From: Bacteroidota bacterium
GTDB lineage: Bacteria; Bacteroidota; Bacteroidia; Bacteroidales; FEN-979
Assembly: GCA_026391795.1 (NCBI GenBank)
Contig: JAPLDI010000022.1
Location: forward strand, 1-64,000
Length of the DNA stretch: 64,000 nucleotides
Direction: 5' to 3'
This document shows positions 7,158 through 15,274 of the stretch, piece by piece. The translations under genes were made by a program, and so were the position numbers. The stretch's first letter is position 1; each line of letters opens with the position of its first letter. The notes under the pieces are model-generated. The model had not been told where the DNA came from and did not search any database. It saw nothing but the letters and a program-made list of their open reading frames with translations.

Positions 7158-10100
7158 TTATTTCAGTTTTGCGGATTCCCGCTTGAACAACTCCTCCATC
7201 TCTTTGGCAAGTTTTTCCTGGTTGTTCTGGGTTGCAAGCATCTGCAGACTGCGAAGCATTTCAAGCGCACTCTGAATATCCTCTTTATAGGCATCGGCAA
7301 AATCTCCCGTAAAAGAATAATAATATTCCAGGTTTTCACCGTTGGTCCTGCCAATCTTCTCCACCAGCTTATTTGCCTTTTGAGCTTCACCTGCTTTGTA
7401 ATAAAGGTTGGCGAATATGGCGTCATCCATATCAAAGGAGAATTTCTGATACGGGAAATGCCTGTAGTAGAGTTCCATCAGCTCCAGTGCTTTCTTTTTT
7501 TCCCCGGTACGGATCAGCGACTGGGTGACACGAAGGATGTTGGTTTTCGGTCTGAAAACATTGTTCCTGGATTCAGGATCCACATATACGTGCGGATCAT
7601 TGAGATTTCCCCATGCCGACCTGTGCATCAGGATATCATAGGAATTCAGTGCATCAACGCCTCCCAGCCCGGGAATGTAATCATCCGGATCGGCCTTCAC
7701 CGGCATGAACTTATAAACCCAGCCTTCAACCATGCAAAATGTATCCACATTAAAATAGTCTTTGACGCTGGAAGGTGCTGAAAAACAGATCGGGCGTTTC
7801 CACTTGCCGGAGGCAATGAGGTCGAGCATCATAATGTCATTCTTGGTGAGATAGTTCTTCCGGATGGTCCAGCAGACGGAATCAACCATTTTATCTTTCA
7901 ACCAGGGAGGTACGATCCCGTATTTCAGGCAGGCCTCCTTATCAACGGTAAGCTTGATGTTCCGGGTCGGAAAAACTTTTACCCTGATCCCGCTCTGTGT
8001 GGTCTTAAAGGTAAGCGGATCATCGCTTTTGATAAAATCGATAAAGTCGGAAAGCTCAATATTTCCCTTTATCCCTGAATCGTAATAGGCGATCTCATCA
8101 TTGGAACCCGGCTGATACTGATCCTTTGACAAGGAGAATGGCAACGGATCAGAATCATAGGCCTTGTTGTACATCTGGTCGATGTACCACGATCCGGATG
8201 CCAGTTCGAGGTTAACGATCCGCACATCGGTTCTTATCCCTTCCACTTCCTGGCTGTACCAGAGCGGGAAGGTGTCGTTGTCGCCATTGGTAAAGAGAAT
8301 TGCATTTTTATCACACGAGTTTGTGTAACTGGCTGCAAAATCGCGGGTCGCAAACTTCCCCGAACGGTCATGATCATCCCAGTTCTGCTGTGCCATGATG
8401 CCCGGAACAAGCAGGGTGGAAAAAACCGCAGCAACTGCAATGGCGATGGTTTCTTTTACCTTCAGTTTTTTATGCAGCTGGTCGATCAGCAATAACACTC
8501 CCATCCCGATCCATATTGAAAATGCATAACAGGAACCGGCATAGGAATAATCCCTTTCACGGGGCTCAAAAGGCTGCTGGTTCAGATAGGTGATGATGGC
8601 AAGGCCGGTCATCAGGAAAAGGAATCCGACCACAAAACCTCCCTTATAGTCGTTTTTGAACTGAAAATAGATCCCCAACAAACCCAGCAGGAAGGGAAGC
8701 ATATAATATTTGTTGGTAGCCCGGTTCTGAAGATTTTCAGGAATCCCCGACTGGGCATGCCCGTACCACATCTTATCAATGAACGGGATCCCGGTGATCC
8801 AGTTTCCATTCTTTATGTCGCCGGGACCGTTACCCTGGATATCGTTCTGCCGTCCGGAAAAGTTCCACATCAGGTAGCGGAAATACATCCATCGTACCTG
8901 GTACGATACAAAGAACCGCAGGTTTTCCAGGAAGGTAGGCTTATAGAGCGTCTGCGTATTTCCATCCGGACCCGTCACCGAAACCGGCACACCCGGCCCT
9001 CCGTATTCTTTGTAGAATTCGGCGGCGCCTTTCCGTGCAGTGCTCCACATCCTCGGGAAGAGGGTCATGAACCGAGAGTCATAAACCGGAATTGTCCCCT
9101 TCCGGTCATCAATAACGATGTATTTTTTACTCTGGTCATCCCTTTTATAGACCGGCGATCCATCTTCCATATCAACCATCGGGGCAGTATAATAGGCGCC
9201 GTAGAGAAACGGCCAGGTACCATACTGCTCGCGGTTGAGAAAAGAAACCAGGCTGATGGCATCTTTCGGGCTGTCTTCATTTATGGGAGTGCCGGCATTT
9301 GAACGGATCACCAGGCCGATAAACGTAGAATAGCCGATCAGCATAAAGACCAGGGAGAGAATGATCGTGTTCAGAACCGGTTTCGATTTTCTTCGCGTAT
9401 AAATAAGACCTGCGACGATCAGTCCCGCAAGGATCAGGAAATAGACGATCGTGCCCGAATTGAAAGGCAATCCCAGGCCATTCACGAAGAAGAGCTCAAA
9501 AGTTCCGGCCATTTTCGGGATCCACGGGATCACGAAGAACATGATAAACGCCGTGATCACGAAGGAAATGATGACAGCCAGGACAATTCCCCAGCGGCTG
9601 GTTTTAAATTTCCTGAAATAAAATACAAGCGTCAGGGCGGGAATGGTCAGCAGATTCAGCAGGTGAACACCGATGGAAAGTCCGATCATAAACGCGATGA
9701 AGATCAGCCAGCGGTAGCTGTGTTTTTCATCCGCTGCCTCATCCCATTTCAGCATCGCCCAGAAAACAATCGCCGTACAGAGGTACGACATCCCAAAGAC
9801 ATTGGCTTCAACAGCCGAAAACCAGAACGAATCGGAGAAGGTAAAGGTCATGGCGCCTACAAACCCCGCCGCGAAGATGCTCCACATCCGGTTCCGGGTC
9901 ATCTCCCCGTCTTTTACGAGGATCTTCCTGGCCAGCAGGGTGATGGTCCAGAAGAGAAAGAGGATAGTAAAACTGCTGGAGAGGCTGAGCATGGAATTGA
10001 TCAGCAAGGCCACCTTCCCCGTATTCCCGAACGCGAAGAGGGAAAAGATGCGTCCGATCAGCTGGAAGGTGGGAGCCCCCGGCGGATGTCCGATCTGGAG

Positions 10101-10235
10101 TTTATAGGCGGTGGCGATGTGTTCGCCCGGGTCCCACCAGCTGACCGTCGGTTCGATGGTGAGAAAGTAGATTGCAGTGGCAATTGCAAAGACAGCCCAA
10201 CCGATGATGTTGTTTAATTTTCTGTACTCGACCAT
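7158..10235 (-). CDS. DUF2723 (TMEM260-like) membrane glycosyltransferase
   Basis: A 1025-residue integral membrane protein of family DUF2723, related to eukaryotic TMEM260 and to GT-C protein O-mannosyltransferases. The N-terminus has the family signature: a first helix, then TVSWWDPGEHIATAYKLQ and IGHPPGAPTFQLIGR (about 30-62), with the acidic residue expected for GT-C catalysis. About a dozen hydrophobic helices run to residue 620. A soluble region follows, with FTNGDNDTFPLWYSQEVEG, and helical TPR-like repeats close the protein. The likely role is lipid-linked-sugar glycosylation of exported proteins. It lies 22 nt behind the methyltransferase at 10258-11481, in one apparent operon. A dolichyl-phosphate-mannose-synthase-like gene at 14464 could supply its donor (inference). 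Confidence 0.88.
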   Translation of the reverse strand: MVEYRKLNNIIGWAVFAIATAIYFLTIEPTVSWWDPGEHIATAYKLQIGHPPGAPTFQLIGRIFSLFAFGNTGKVALLINSMLSLSSSFTILFLFWTITLLARKILVKDGEMTRNRMWSIFAAGFVGAMTFTFSDSFWFSAVEANVFGMSYLCTAIVFWAMLKWDEAADEKHSYRWLIFIAFMIGLSIGVHLLNLLTIPALTLVFYFRKFKTSRWGIVLAVIISFVITAFIMFFVIPWIPKMAGTFELFFVNGLGLPFNSGTIVYFLILAGLIVAGLIYTRRKSKPVLNTIILSLVFMLIGYSTFIGLVIRSNAGTPINEDSPKDAISLVSFLNREQYGTWPFLYGAYYTAPMVDMEDGSPVYKRDDQSKKYIVIDDRKGTIPVYDSRFMTLFPRMWSTARKGAAEFYKEYGGPGVPVSVTGPDGNTQTLYKPTFLENLRFFVSYQVRWMYFRYLMWNFSGRQNDIQGNGPGDIKNGNWITGIPFIDKMWYGHAQSGIPENLQNRATNKYYMLPFLLGLLGIYFQFKNDYKGGFVVGFLFLMTGLAIITYLNQQPFEPRERDYSYAGSCYAFSIWIGMGVLLLIDQLHKKLKVKETIAIAVAAVFSTLLVPGIMAQQNWDDHDRSGKFATRDFAASYTNSCDKNAILFTNGDNDTFPLWYSQEVEGIRTDVRIVNLELASGSWYIDQMYNKAYDSDPLPFSLSKDQYQPGSNDEIAYYDSGIKGNIELSDFIDFIKSDDPLTFKTTQSGIRVKVFPTRNIKLTVDKEACLKYGIVPPWLKDKMVDSVCWTIRKNYLTKNDIMMLDLIASGKWKRPICFSAPSSVKDYFNVDTFCMVEGWVYKFMPVKADPDDYIPGLGGVDALNSYDILMHRSAWGNLNDPHVYVDPESRNNVFRPKTNILRVTQSLIRTGEKKKALELMELYYRHFPYQKFSFDMDDAIFANLYYKAGEAQKANKLVEKIGRTNGENLEYYYSFTGDFADAYKEDIQSALEMLRSLQMLATQNNQEKLAKEMEELFKRESAKLK

Positions 10236-10257
10236 AGGTGATTATTTTGGATGATTT

Positions 10258-11481
10258 TTAATCGATTTGAAGGATCAATCCCTTCAGGTATTCCCCTTCG
10301 GGGTGAAAGATACTGACCGGATGATCAGGGCCCTGTGAAAGATGGTGAAGGACCCGGGCCTTGCGGCCGGCTTCGAGGGCTGCCGCCTGGACTGCTGAGC
10401 GGAACATTTCACGGCTGATGGCCTGCGAACAGGAATAGGTCATCAGGATACCCCCGGGAGTCAATTTTTTCATGGCTTCGGAGTTGATGTGGATATAGGC
10501 CTGCAGTGCATTGTGTGTGATGTTGTGATGCTTGGCAAAGGCCGGCGGGTCAAGGATGATCATATCGTACATGGCTGCCGACTGAACCAGGTACCGCTTA
10601 ACATCAGCAACTGTTGACTGATGTCTTGTTTCGTCGATCCCGTTCAGCGCCAGGTTTTCTTTTGTCCACTCGATGGCTTGCTTTGAACTGTCGACAGAAT
10701 GGACAGAGGCTGCACCGCCCCGGAGGGCATAGACCGAAAATGCCCCCGAATAACAGAATGCATTCAGTACATTTTTATCTTTTGCATAAAACTGGGCAAA
10801 CATCCGGTTGCCCCTCTGGTCGAGGAAGAACCCTGTTTTCTGGCCCCTCTCCCAGTCGACGGCAAAGGTATGGCCGGTTTCGGTGATGATCCCTTTTTGG
10901 GGAGATCCCAGGAGGTACCCGTCCCGGATCCGGTTACCACTGATCCCCTCACCGTTAACGTTTGGCGAGGCATCTGTCAGCAAGGTTGTTTCAGAGCTCT
11001 TGTCATAAACCGCTTTAAGGCTTTCTCCGTAAATCTCTTTCAGGATGTTCACCAGGTCGGGCTTGATCTGATGCATTCCAAGGCTATGGGTCTGGATAAC
11101 GGCAACCCCGTTGTACCAGTCAATGATAAGACCCGGAAGATCATCGCCCTCGGTAAACACCAGGCGGTAAGCCGTTGTTGACGTTGACGGGATAAGCCCC
11201 AAAACTGTTCTCAGCCTGTATGCCTTCTCAATCTTTTCTTTCCAGAAGAGATAATTGATCTCCTGCTGCTGGAAAGTAAAAAGCTTGACTGCAATGGACC
11301 CCTCCTGGAAATGCCCGGTTGCCAGGTATTCATGGGAAATGGAATAGATCTCGACGATGTTACCGGGAACGCAGGAACCGATCGTCCGCTCGATGGCTCC
11401 TGAGAAAAGCCAGGGATGAAAACGTTTCAGGGAGGCTTCCTTGCCTTTTTTCAAAATTACTTTAGGGTATCTTACCATCAT
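10258..11481 (-). CDS. RlmI-like 23S rRNA cytosine-C5 methyltransferase family
   Basis: A 407-residue class I SAM-dependent methyltransferase of the RlmI/YccW group. It has an N-terminal PUA-like domain (KVILKKGKEASLKRFHPWLF and EYLATGHFQEGSIAVKLFT), a central linker with YRLVFTEGDDLPGLIIDWY, and a Rossmann domain with RMFAQF...VLNAFCYSGAFSVYA (motif I, about 232-250), VDSSKQAIEW and ILDPPAFAK (about 304-312). Relatives methylate C5 of cytosine in 23S rRNA; the exact target here is inferred. It starts at the ATG at 11481 or the adjacent ATG at 11478. It is the first gene of a likely two-gene operon with the DUF2723 protein. Confidence 0.88.
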   Translation of the reverse strand: MMVRYPKVILKKGKEASLKRFHPWLFSGAIERTIGSCVPGNIVEIYSISHEYLATGHFQEGSIAVKLFTFQQQEINYLFWKEKIEKAYRLRTVLGLIPSTSTTAYRLVFTEGDDLPGLIIDWYNGVAVIQTHSLGMHQIKPDLVNILKEIYGESLKAVYDKSSETTLLTDASPNVNGEGISGNRIRDGYLLGSPQKGIITETGHTFAVDWERGQKTGFFLDQRGNRMFAQFYAKDKNVLNAFCYSGAFSVYALRGGAASVHSVDSSKQAIEWTKENLALNGIDETRHQSTVADVKRYLVQSAAMYDMIILDPPAFAKHHNITHNALQAYIHINSEAMKKLTPGGILMTYSCSQAISREMFRSAVQAAALEAGRKARVLHHLSQGPDHPVSIFHPEGEYLKGLILQID

Positions 11482-11572
11482 CTTGATCGCTATAAAAATC
11501 GTAACAATTTATCTTCAGAAAACGGAGGTTTGGTGATTTCCGTATGGTAAAGTAAAAGATATTTCCGGTTAA

Positions 11573-11605
11573 TTGAACAAAAGCCTGAATTTCTTTGTAC
11601 TTTTG
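11573..11605 (+). promoter_or_regulatory. Bacteroidota-type promoter for coiled-coil lipoprotein
   Basis: TTGAAC (11573) and TACTTTTG (11598-11605), with 25 nt between the starts of the two boxes, fit the -33/-7 layout. The leader to the ATG at 11640 would be about 29 nt. Confidence 0.65.
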
Positions 11606-11639
11606 CCCCTTATTAAAACTAAATTAAAATTTGCACAAG

Positions 11640-12494
11640 ATGAAAAAGTATTTGATTCTCTTACTGATCCCTGTTATGTTTGCTTGCGGCAGGGCAGCCA
11701 AAAAAGAAGCTGAAGCGATGAAAGCACAGAATGACAGCATTATGGCTCAATCCATGCAAAAGGATGAAGCCATCAATGAATTCATTGCTACAGTCAACGA
11801 AATCCAGGGGACGCTGGACACGATCAAAATGAAGCAGAACATCATCAACCTCAGCACCAACAAAAACGGTGAGTTGAAGCTGTCTGCCAAGGACCAGATC
11901 AAAAGCGACATTACCTCCATCTACATGCTGATGGAAAAAAACAAAAAGGAACTCTCCGACCTTACGCGTAAAATGAAAGCCAGCAATATGAAGGTAACGG
12001 AACTCCAGAAACTTGTTGACCGCTTGCAGAAAGACATCTCCGACAGGAATGCCGAGATTGAAACGCTCCGCGACAAGCTTGCCAAACTGAACATCGTTAT
12101 TGAAACAGCCAATTTGCGTGCTGACACGCTTACCAATGTGGTGAAAAACCAGTCATCCAAACTCACCCAGCAACAGCAGACACTTGCCCAGCAGGAAGCT
12201 GCACTGAACACAGCCTATTATATTGTGGGAACCTCGAAGGACCTGAAAAAGAACGGGATCATCGGCAAAGGCGACAAATTGCTTTCCGATTTCAACAAGG
12301 CCCTCTTCACAAAAGTGGATATCCGTAAGCTGACAGAAGTCTCTATCCTCAGCAAAAAGGCGAAGGTCATCTCCAACCATCCTACCTCTTCATACAAACT
12401 GGTTGGCGATAAAAAGATCATTCAGTCTCTGCAAATTACGGACTACGCTGCTTTCTGGAGCAATGTAAGGTACCTTGTGATCCTGGTGAATTAA
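11640..12494 (+). CDS. Coiled-coil lipoprotein, function unknown
   Basis: A 284-residue lipoprotein. The start at 11640 gives a short signal peptide with lipobox MFAC (Cys16); a frame-compatible TTG three codons upstream is not needed. Residues about 20-190 are rich in Lys, Glu, Gln and Leu with heptad spacing, including QKLVDRLQKDISDRNAEIET and SKLTQQQQTLAQQEAALN, which predicts a long coiled coil. A conserved-looking globular end (AYYIVGTSKDLKKNGII, then a beta-rich region to the terminus) resembles proteins widespread in Bacteroidota that are sometimes labelled Cbp1-like adhesins; that label is not supported by anything seen here. Own promoter and terminator, so monocistronic. Confidence 0.75.
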   Translation: MKKYLILLLIPVMFACGRAAKKEAEAMKAQNDSIMAQSMQKDEAINEFIATVNEIQGTLDTIKMKQNIINLSTNKNGELKLSAKDQIKSDITSIYMLMEKNKKELSDLTRKMKASNMKVTELQKLVDRLQKDISDRNAEIETLRDKLAKLNIVIETANLRADTLTNVVKNQSSKLTQQQQTLAQQEAALNTAYYIVGTSKDLKKNGIIGKGDKLLSDFNKALFTKVDIRKLTEVSILSKKAKVISNHPTSSYKLVGDKKIIQSLQITDYAAFWSNVRYLVILVN

Positions 12495-12515
12495 CCTTCC
12501 GCAAGAACCAATAAA

Positions 12516-12550
12516 AAAGGCAGCTCATACGGAGTTGCCTTTTTTTTTTA
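12516..12550. terminator. Bidirectional terminator
   Basis: AAAAGGCAGCT/AGTTGCCTTTT (one G-T pair) with a 7-nt loop, A-rich on the left and a T9 run on the right. It serves the lipoprotein at 11640-12494 and the convergent gene ending at 12562. Confidence 0.8.
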
Positions 12551-12561
12551 TCTTTTCGTTC

Positions 12562-13029
12562 TCAGTTTGGCCGTTTCAACACCGGCCTCAGCATATGTTC
12601 CGGATCTTTGGCAGAGTCTTTCGGTTTTACCAGGTTTCCTTTCTCATCGTAAAATTTCCAGTCACCAACCGGCCGCCCATCCTTGTATGTCCCTTCAATA
12701 TAGATCTTCCCGTTTTCATGATAGATGAGCCTCTTCCCTTCACTTTTTCCTTTTGTAAAATAACCTTCACTCCAGATATTCCCGTTTTCCCGGTAATAGA
12801 CCCATCTCCCGTCGCGTAAACTATTCTTGTATTCACCGGTCATCTGGATCTTCTTTTTCGGATACCATGTGGTTTCCCGGACCAACTGACGGGAAGGGCC
12901 ATTCCCGGTATAGACACATTCGCGTTTGGGGGATCCGTCGGGGTAGACTGATTCCATTACCCTGGTTTCGTGGGTGCATGAGGCAAGTGTAGCTATCACC
13001 AGCAGTGAGATCAAACAAGGAAATTTCAT
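12562..13029 (-). CDS. MORN-repeat (YwqK-like) lipoprotein
   Basis: A 155-residue lipoprotein. The signal peptide ends in lipobox LASC (Cys18). The mature part consists of about five MORN-type repeats (EYKNSLRDGRWVYYRENGNI, SEGYFTKGKSEGKR, IEGTYKDGRPVGDWKFYDEK), the pattern of the YwqK family. YwqK itself is annotated as an antitoxin in Bacillus, but the single-gene lipoprotein versions in Bacteroidota have no toxin partner and probably act in the envelope; no toxin gene is adjacent here. It follows pyrC by 18 nt and is likely co-transcribed with it. Confidence 0.8.
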   Translation of the reverse strand: MKFPCLISLLVIATLASCTHETRVMESVYPDGSPKRECVYTGNGPSRQLVRETTWYPKKKIQMTGEYKNSLRDGRWVYYRENGNIWSEGYFTKGKSEGKRLIYHENGKIYIEGTYKDGRPVGDWKFYDEKGNLVKPKDSAKDPEHMLRPVLKRPN

Positions 13030-13047
13030 ATTCTGTTGAATTATATT

Positions 13048-14415
13048 TTAGTTGGTCTTTTCAGGAATAAATTCCAGCCGTTTCCCGCGTGTCCGTTCAT
13101 CAAAGCGTCCGTTTCTGTAAACCAGGTTCCCGTTGACAAACGTATGGCTGATGTGCGAGGAGAATTTCATTCCCTCGAAGGGTGACCAGCCGCATTTGTA
13201 GAGGATATTTTCTTTCGAGACCGTCCAGGGAGCAGCTGGATCCACAAGCACAAGATCGGCAAAGCCGCCTTTGCGGATAAAACCACGGTCGCTGATCCGG
13301 TAGAGGGTGGCCGGTGCATGACACATCTTCTCTACGATCTTTTCCATGGTGATCCTGTGCTGATGGAAGAACTCCATCATGATCACCAGGGAATGCTGGA
13401 CGAGCGGTCCGCCCGATGGACAGCTCAGGTAGGGATTCGACTTTTCTTCTTCCAGGTGCGGTGCATGATCGGTAGCGATGATATCGATCGTATCATCGAG
13501 CAGGCCTTTGAAGAGGCCCTCCCTGTCGTCCGGTGATTTGATGGCAGGGTTCCACTTGATCCGGGAACCGAACTTTGCGTAATCGCGGTCATCAAACCAG
13601 AGGTGATGAACGCAGACCTCATTGGTGATCCGTTTCTTCACCAGGGGGATATCGTTGCGGAACAGCTCCAGCTCTTTTGCCGTGGAAAGATGCAGCACGT
13701 GGAGGCGGGTATTGTGTTTCTTTGCAAGGTCGACAGCCCTCTTTGTAGATGTATAGCAGGCATCCACATTCCGGATCAGCGGATGAGCCTCAACCGGGAT
13801 AGTATCCCCGTATTTTTCGTGGTATTCAGCAAGGTTCTTCCGGATGATCCCTTCATCTTCGCTGTGGATGGCGACGATCATCCGGGAGTTTGAGAAAATC
13901 CTCTCCAGGCTTTCCGGATCATCCACGAGCATATTTCCTGTGGAGGCACCCAAAAAGACTTTCACACCGCAAATCCTTGACGGGTCAGCCTTTTCAATCT
14001 CTTCCAGGTTGCTGTTGGTCGCACCCAGGAAAAATGAATAATTGGACAGCGACTTCCGGGCAGCGAGTTTGTATTTTTCTTCCAGGATGGCAAGGGTTGT
14101 AGCCTTTGGGTCGGTGTTGGGCATATCCATGAAGGAGGTGACGCCGCCTGCCACGGCAGCTCTTGATTCGGTATACAAGTCACCTTTTTGGGTAAGCCCG
14201 GGATCACGGAAATGGACCTGGTCGTCAATCACACCCGGGAGAAGAAATTTTCCCCGTCCATCGATGAGCTCAACATTTTCAAGCTCTTCCAGGACCAGAC
14301 TTGCGGATCCTGAAGGAATAACCTCTTCGATCCGTTCACCCCTGATCAGGACGCTGCCTTCAAAAGTCCTGCCTTCATTAACGATGTTCGCTCCTGCAAT
14401 AAGGATCTGTTCCAT
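13048..14415 (-). CDS. pyrC: Dihydroorotase
   Basis: A 455-residue amidohydrolase of the class I dihydroorotase type, for ring closure of carbamoyl-aspartate in pyrimidine synthesis. Seen in order: LPGVIDDQVHFRDPGLTQKG (about 57-76), AAVAGGVTSFMDMPNTDP, GVKVFLGASTGNM with the lysine position that is carboxylated in relatives, HVLHLSTAKE, and IATDHAPHLEEEKS with catalytic Asp near 314. The first metal His of the usual HxH motif is Gln here (QVH); I recall the same DDQVHF form in other Bacteroidota dihydroorotases. It has a -7 box just upstream and is followed closely by the MORN lipoprotein gene. Confidence 0.92.
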   Translation of the reverse strand: MEQILIAGANIVNEGRTFEGSVLIRGERIEEVIPSGSASLVLEELENVELIDGRGKFLLPGVIDDQVHFRDPGLTQKGDLYTESRAAVAGGVTSFMDMPNTDPKATTLAILEEKYKLAARKSLSNYSFFLGATNSNLEEIEKADPSRICGVKVFLGASTGNMLVDDPESLERIFSNSRMIVAIHSEDEGIIRKNLAEYHEKYGDTIPVEAHPLIRNVDACYTSTKRAVDLAKKHNTRLHVLHLSTAKELELFRNDIPLVKKRITNEVCVHHLWFDDRDYAKFGSRIKWNPAIKSPDDREGLFKGLLDDTIDIIATDHAPHLEEEKSNPYLSCPSGGPLVQHSLVIMMEFFHQHRITMEKIVEKMCHAPATLYRISDRGFIRKGGFADLVLVDPAAPWTVSKENILYKCGWSPFEGMKFSSHISHTFVNGNLVYRNGRFDERTRGKRLEFIPEKTN

Positions 14416-14438
14416 GAAATAGCTAAATAAAACCTGTG

Positions 14439-14446
14439 CAAAGATA
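14439..14446 (-). promoter_or_regulatory. -7 box for pyrC
   Basis: On the minus strand TATCTTTG fits TAnnTTTG exactly and lies 23 nt before the ATG, placing the transcript start about 18 nt upstream of it. Confidence 0.55.
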
Positions 14447-14463
14447 AGAGGAAAGTGAAAGCG

Positions 14464-15201
14464 CTACTCCTGCCGTTTGTACTTTATGAAGAGGCTTCTC
14501 CATCGCAGGCTGATCACTCCAAGGATGGCTTCCCTGAAGATCCCCTTGCTCATTTTCGATTCGCCGATGGTACGGTCGGTGAAGATGATGGGAACTTCCA
14601 CGATGTTGAATCCCAGTTTCCAGGCCGTGAATTTCATCTCGATCTGGAAGGCATATCCGGTAAAACGGATCTTATCCAGCCGGATGGATTTTAACACCTT
14701 GCTGTGATAACATAAAAAACCGGCAGTCGTATCCCGTATCTTCATACCGGTTACAAACCTGACATAGGCAGAAGCATAATATGACATTAAAACCCTTCCC
14801 ATCGGCCAGTTGACAACATTCACCCCGGTAATGTACCTTGACCCGATGGCAACATCGGCGCCTTTATTTTTTGCAGCGTCATGTAAACGGAGAAGATCAT
14901 CGGGATTGTGTGAGAAATCGGCATCCATTTCGAAGATATATTCATACCCGTGAGCCAGTGCCCACCGGAAACCATGAATATATGCTGTGCCCAGACCCAG
15001 TTTCCCTTTTCTTTCTTCCATAAAAAGCTTTCCGGGAAATTCTGGCATGAGCGAACGAATAATATCCGCGGTTCCATCGGGAGAGTTATCTTCCACGATC
15101 AGGATGTGAAATTCTTTCTCCAGGGAGAAGACTTTCCGGATGATCCGTTCAATATTTTCCTTTTCCTTATAGGTCGGAATGATAACCAGGCTATCAGACA
15201 C
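14464..15201 (-). CDS. Polyprenol-phosphate mannose synthase-like GT2 glycosyltransferase
   Basis: A 245-residue family-2 glycosyltransferase close to dolichyl-phosphate mannose synthase (DPM1). Features: VIIPTYKEKENIERII (about 6-21), ILIVEDNSPDGTADII, GLGTAYIHGFRWAL, the metal-binding EMDADFSHNPDDL (about 88-100), AIGSRYITG, and the C-terminal IIFTDRTIGESKMS motif. It lacks the C-terminal membrane helices of some relatives, so it is probably a peripheral membrane enzyme transferring a hexose from NDP-sugar to polyprenyl phosphate. It could provide the lipid-linked donor for the DUF2723 protein. It lies 48 nt upstream of pyrC on the same strand. Confidence 0.9.
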   Translation of the reverse strand: MSDSLVIIPTYKEKENIERIIRKVFSLEKEFHILIVEDNSPDGTADIIRSLMPEFPGKLFMEERKGKLGLGTAYIHGFRWALAHGYEYIFEMDADFSHNPDDLLRLHDAAKNKGADVAIGSRYITGVNVVNWPMGRVLMSYYASAYVRFVTGMKIRDTTAGFLCYHSKVLKSIRLDKIRFTGYAFQIEMKFTAWKLGFNIVEVPIIFTDRTIGESKMSKGIFREAILGVISLRWRSLFIKYKRQE

Positions 15202-15243
15202 TGTGGTAAATTTTGGTACGAAAATAAATCATTCTGTCGGAAT

Positions 15244-15269
15244 AAAAAAACCCGGCATTCCGGAACGGG
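15244..15269 (-). terminator. Terminator of the secreted endonuclease gene
   Basis: On the minus strand CCCG-TTCCGGAATGC-CGGG is followed by seven T. The stem is short and TTCCGGAA could fold internally, so it is moderate in strength. It separates the nuclease gene from the GT2 gene. Confidence 0.5.
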
Positions 15270-15274
15270 AATAT

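Noticed and set aside
7380-7781. Plus-strand 133-codon ORF near the DUF2723 3' end
   Set aside because: Antisense to the conserved gene; composition follows from the opposite strand.
9663-10217. 184-codon plus-strand ORF inside the DUF2723 gene
   Set aside because: Highly charged, no domain pattern, and fully antisense to a strong membrane-protein gene.
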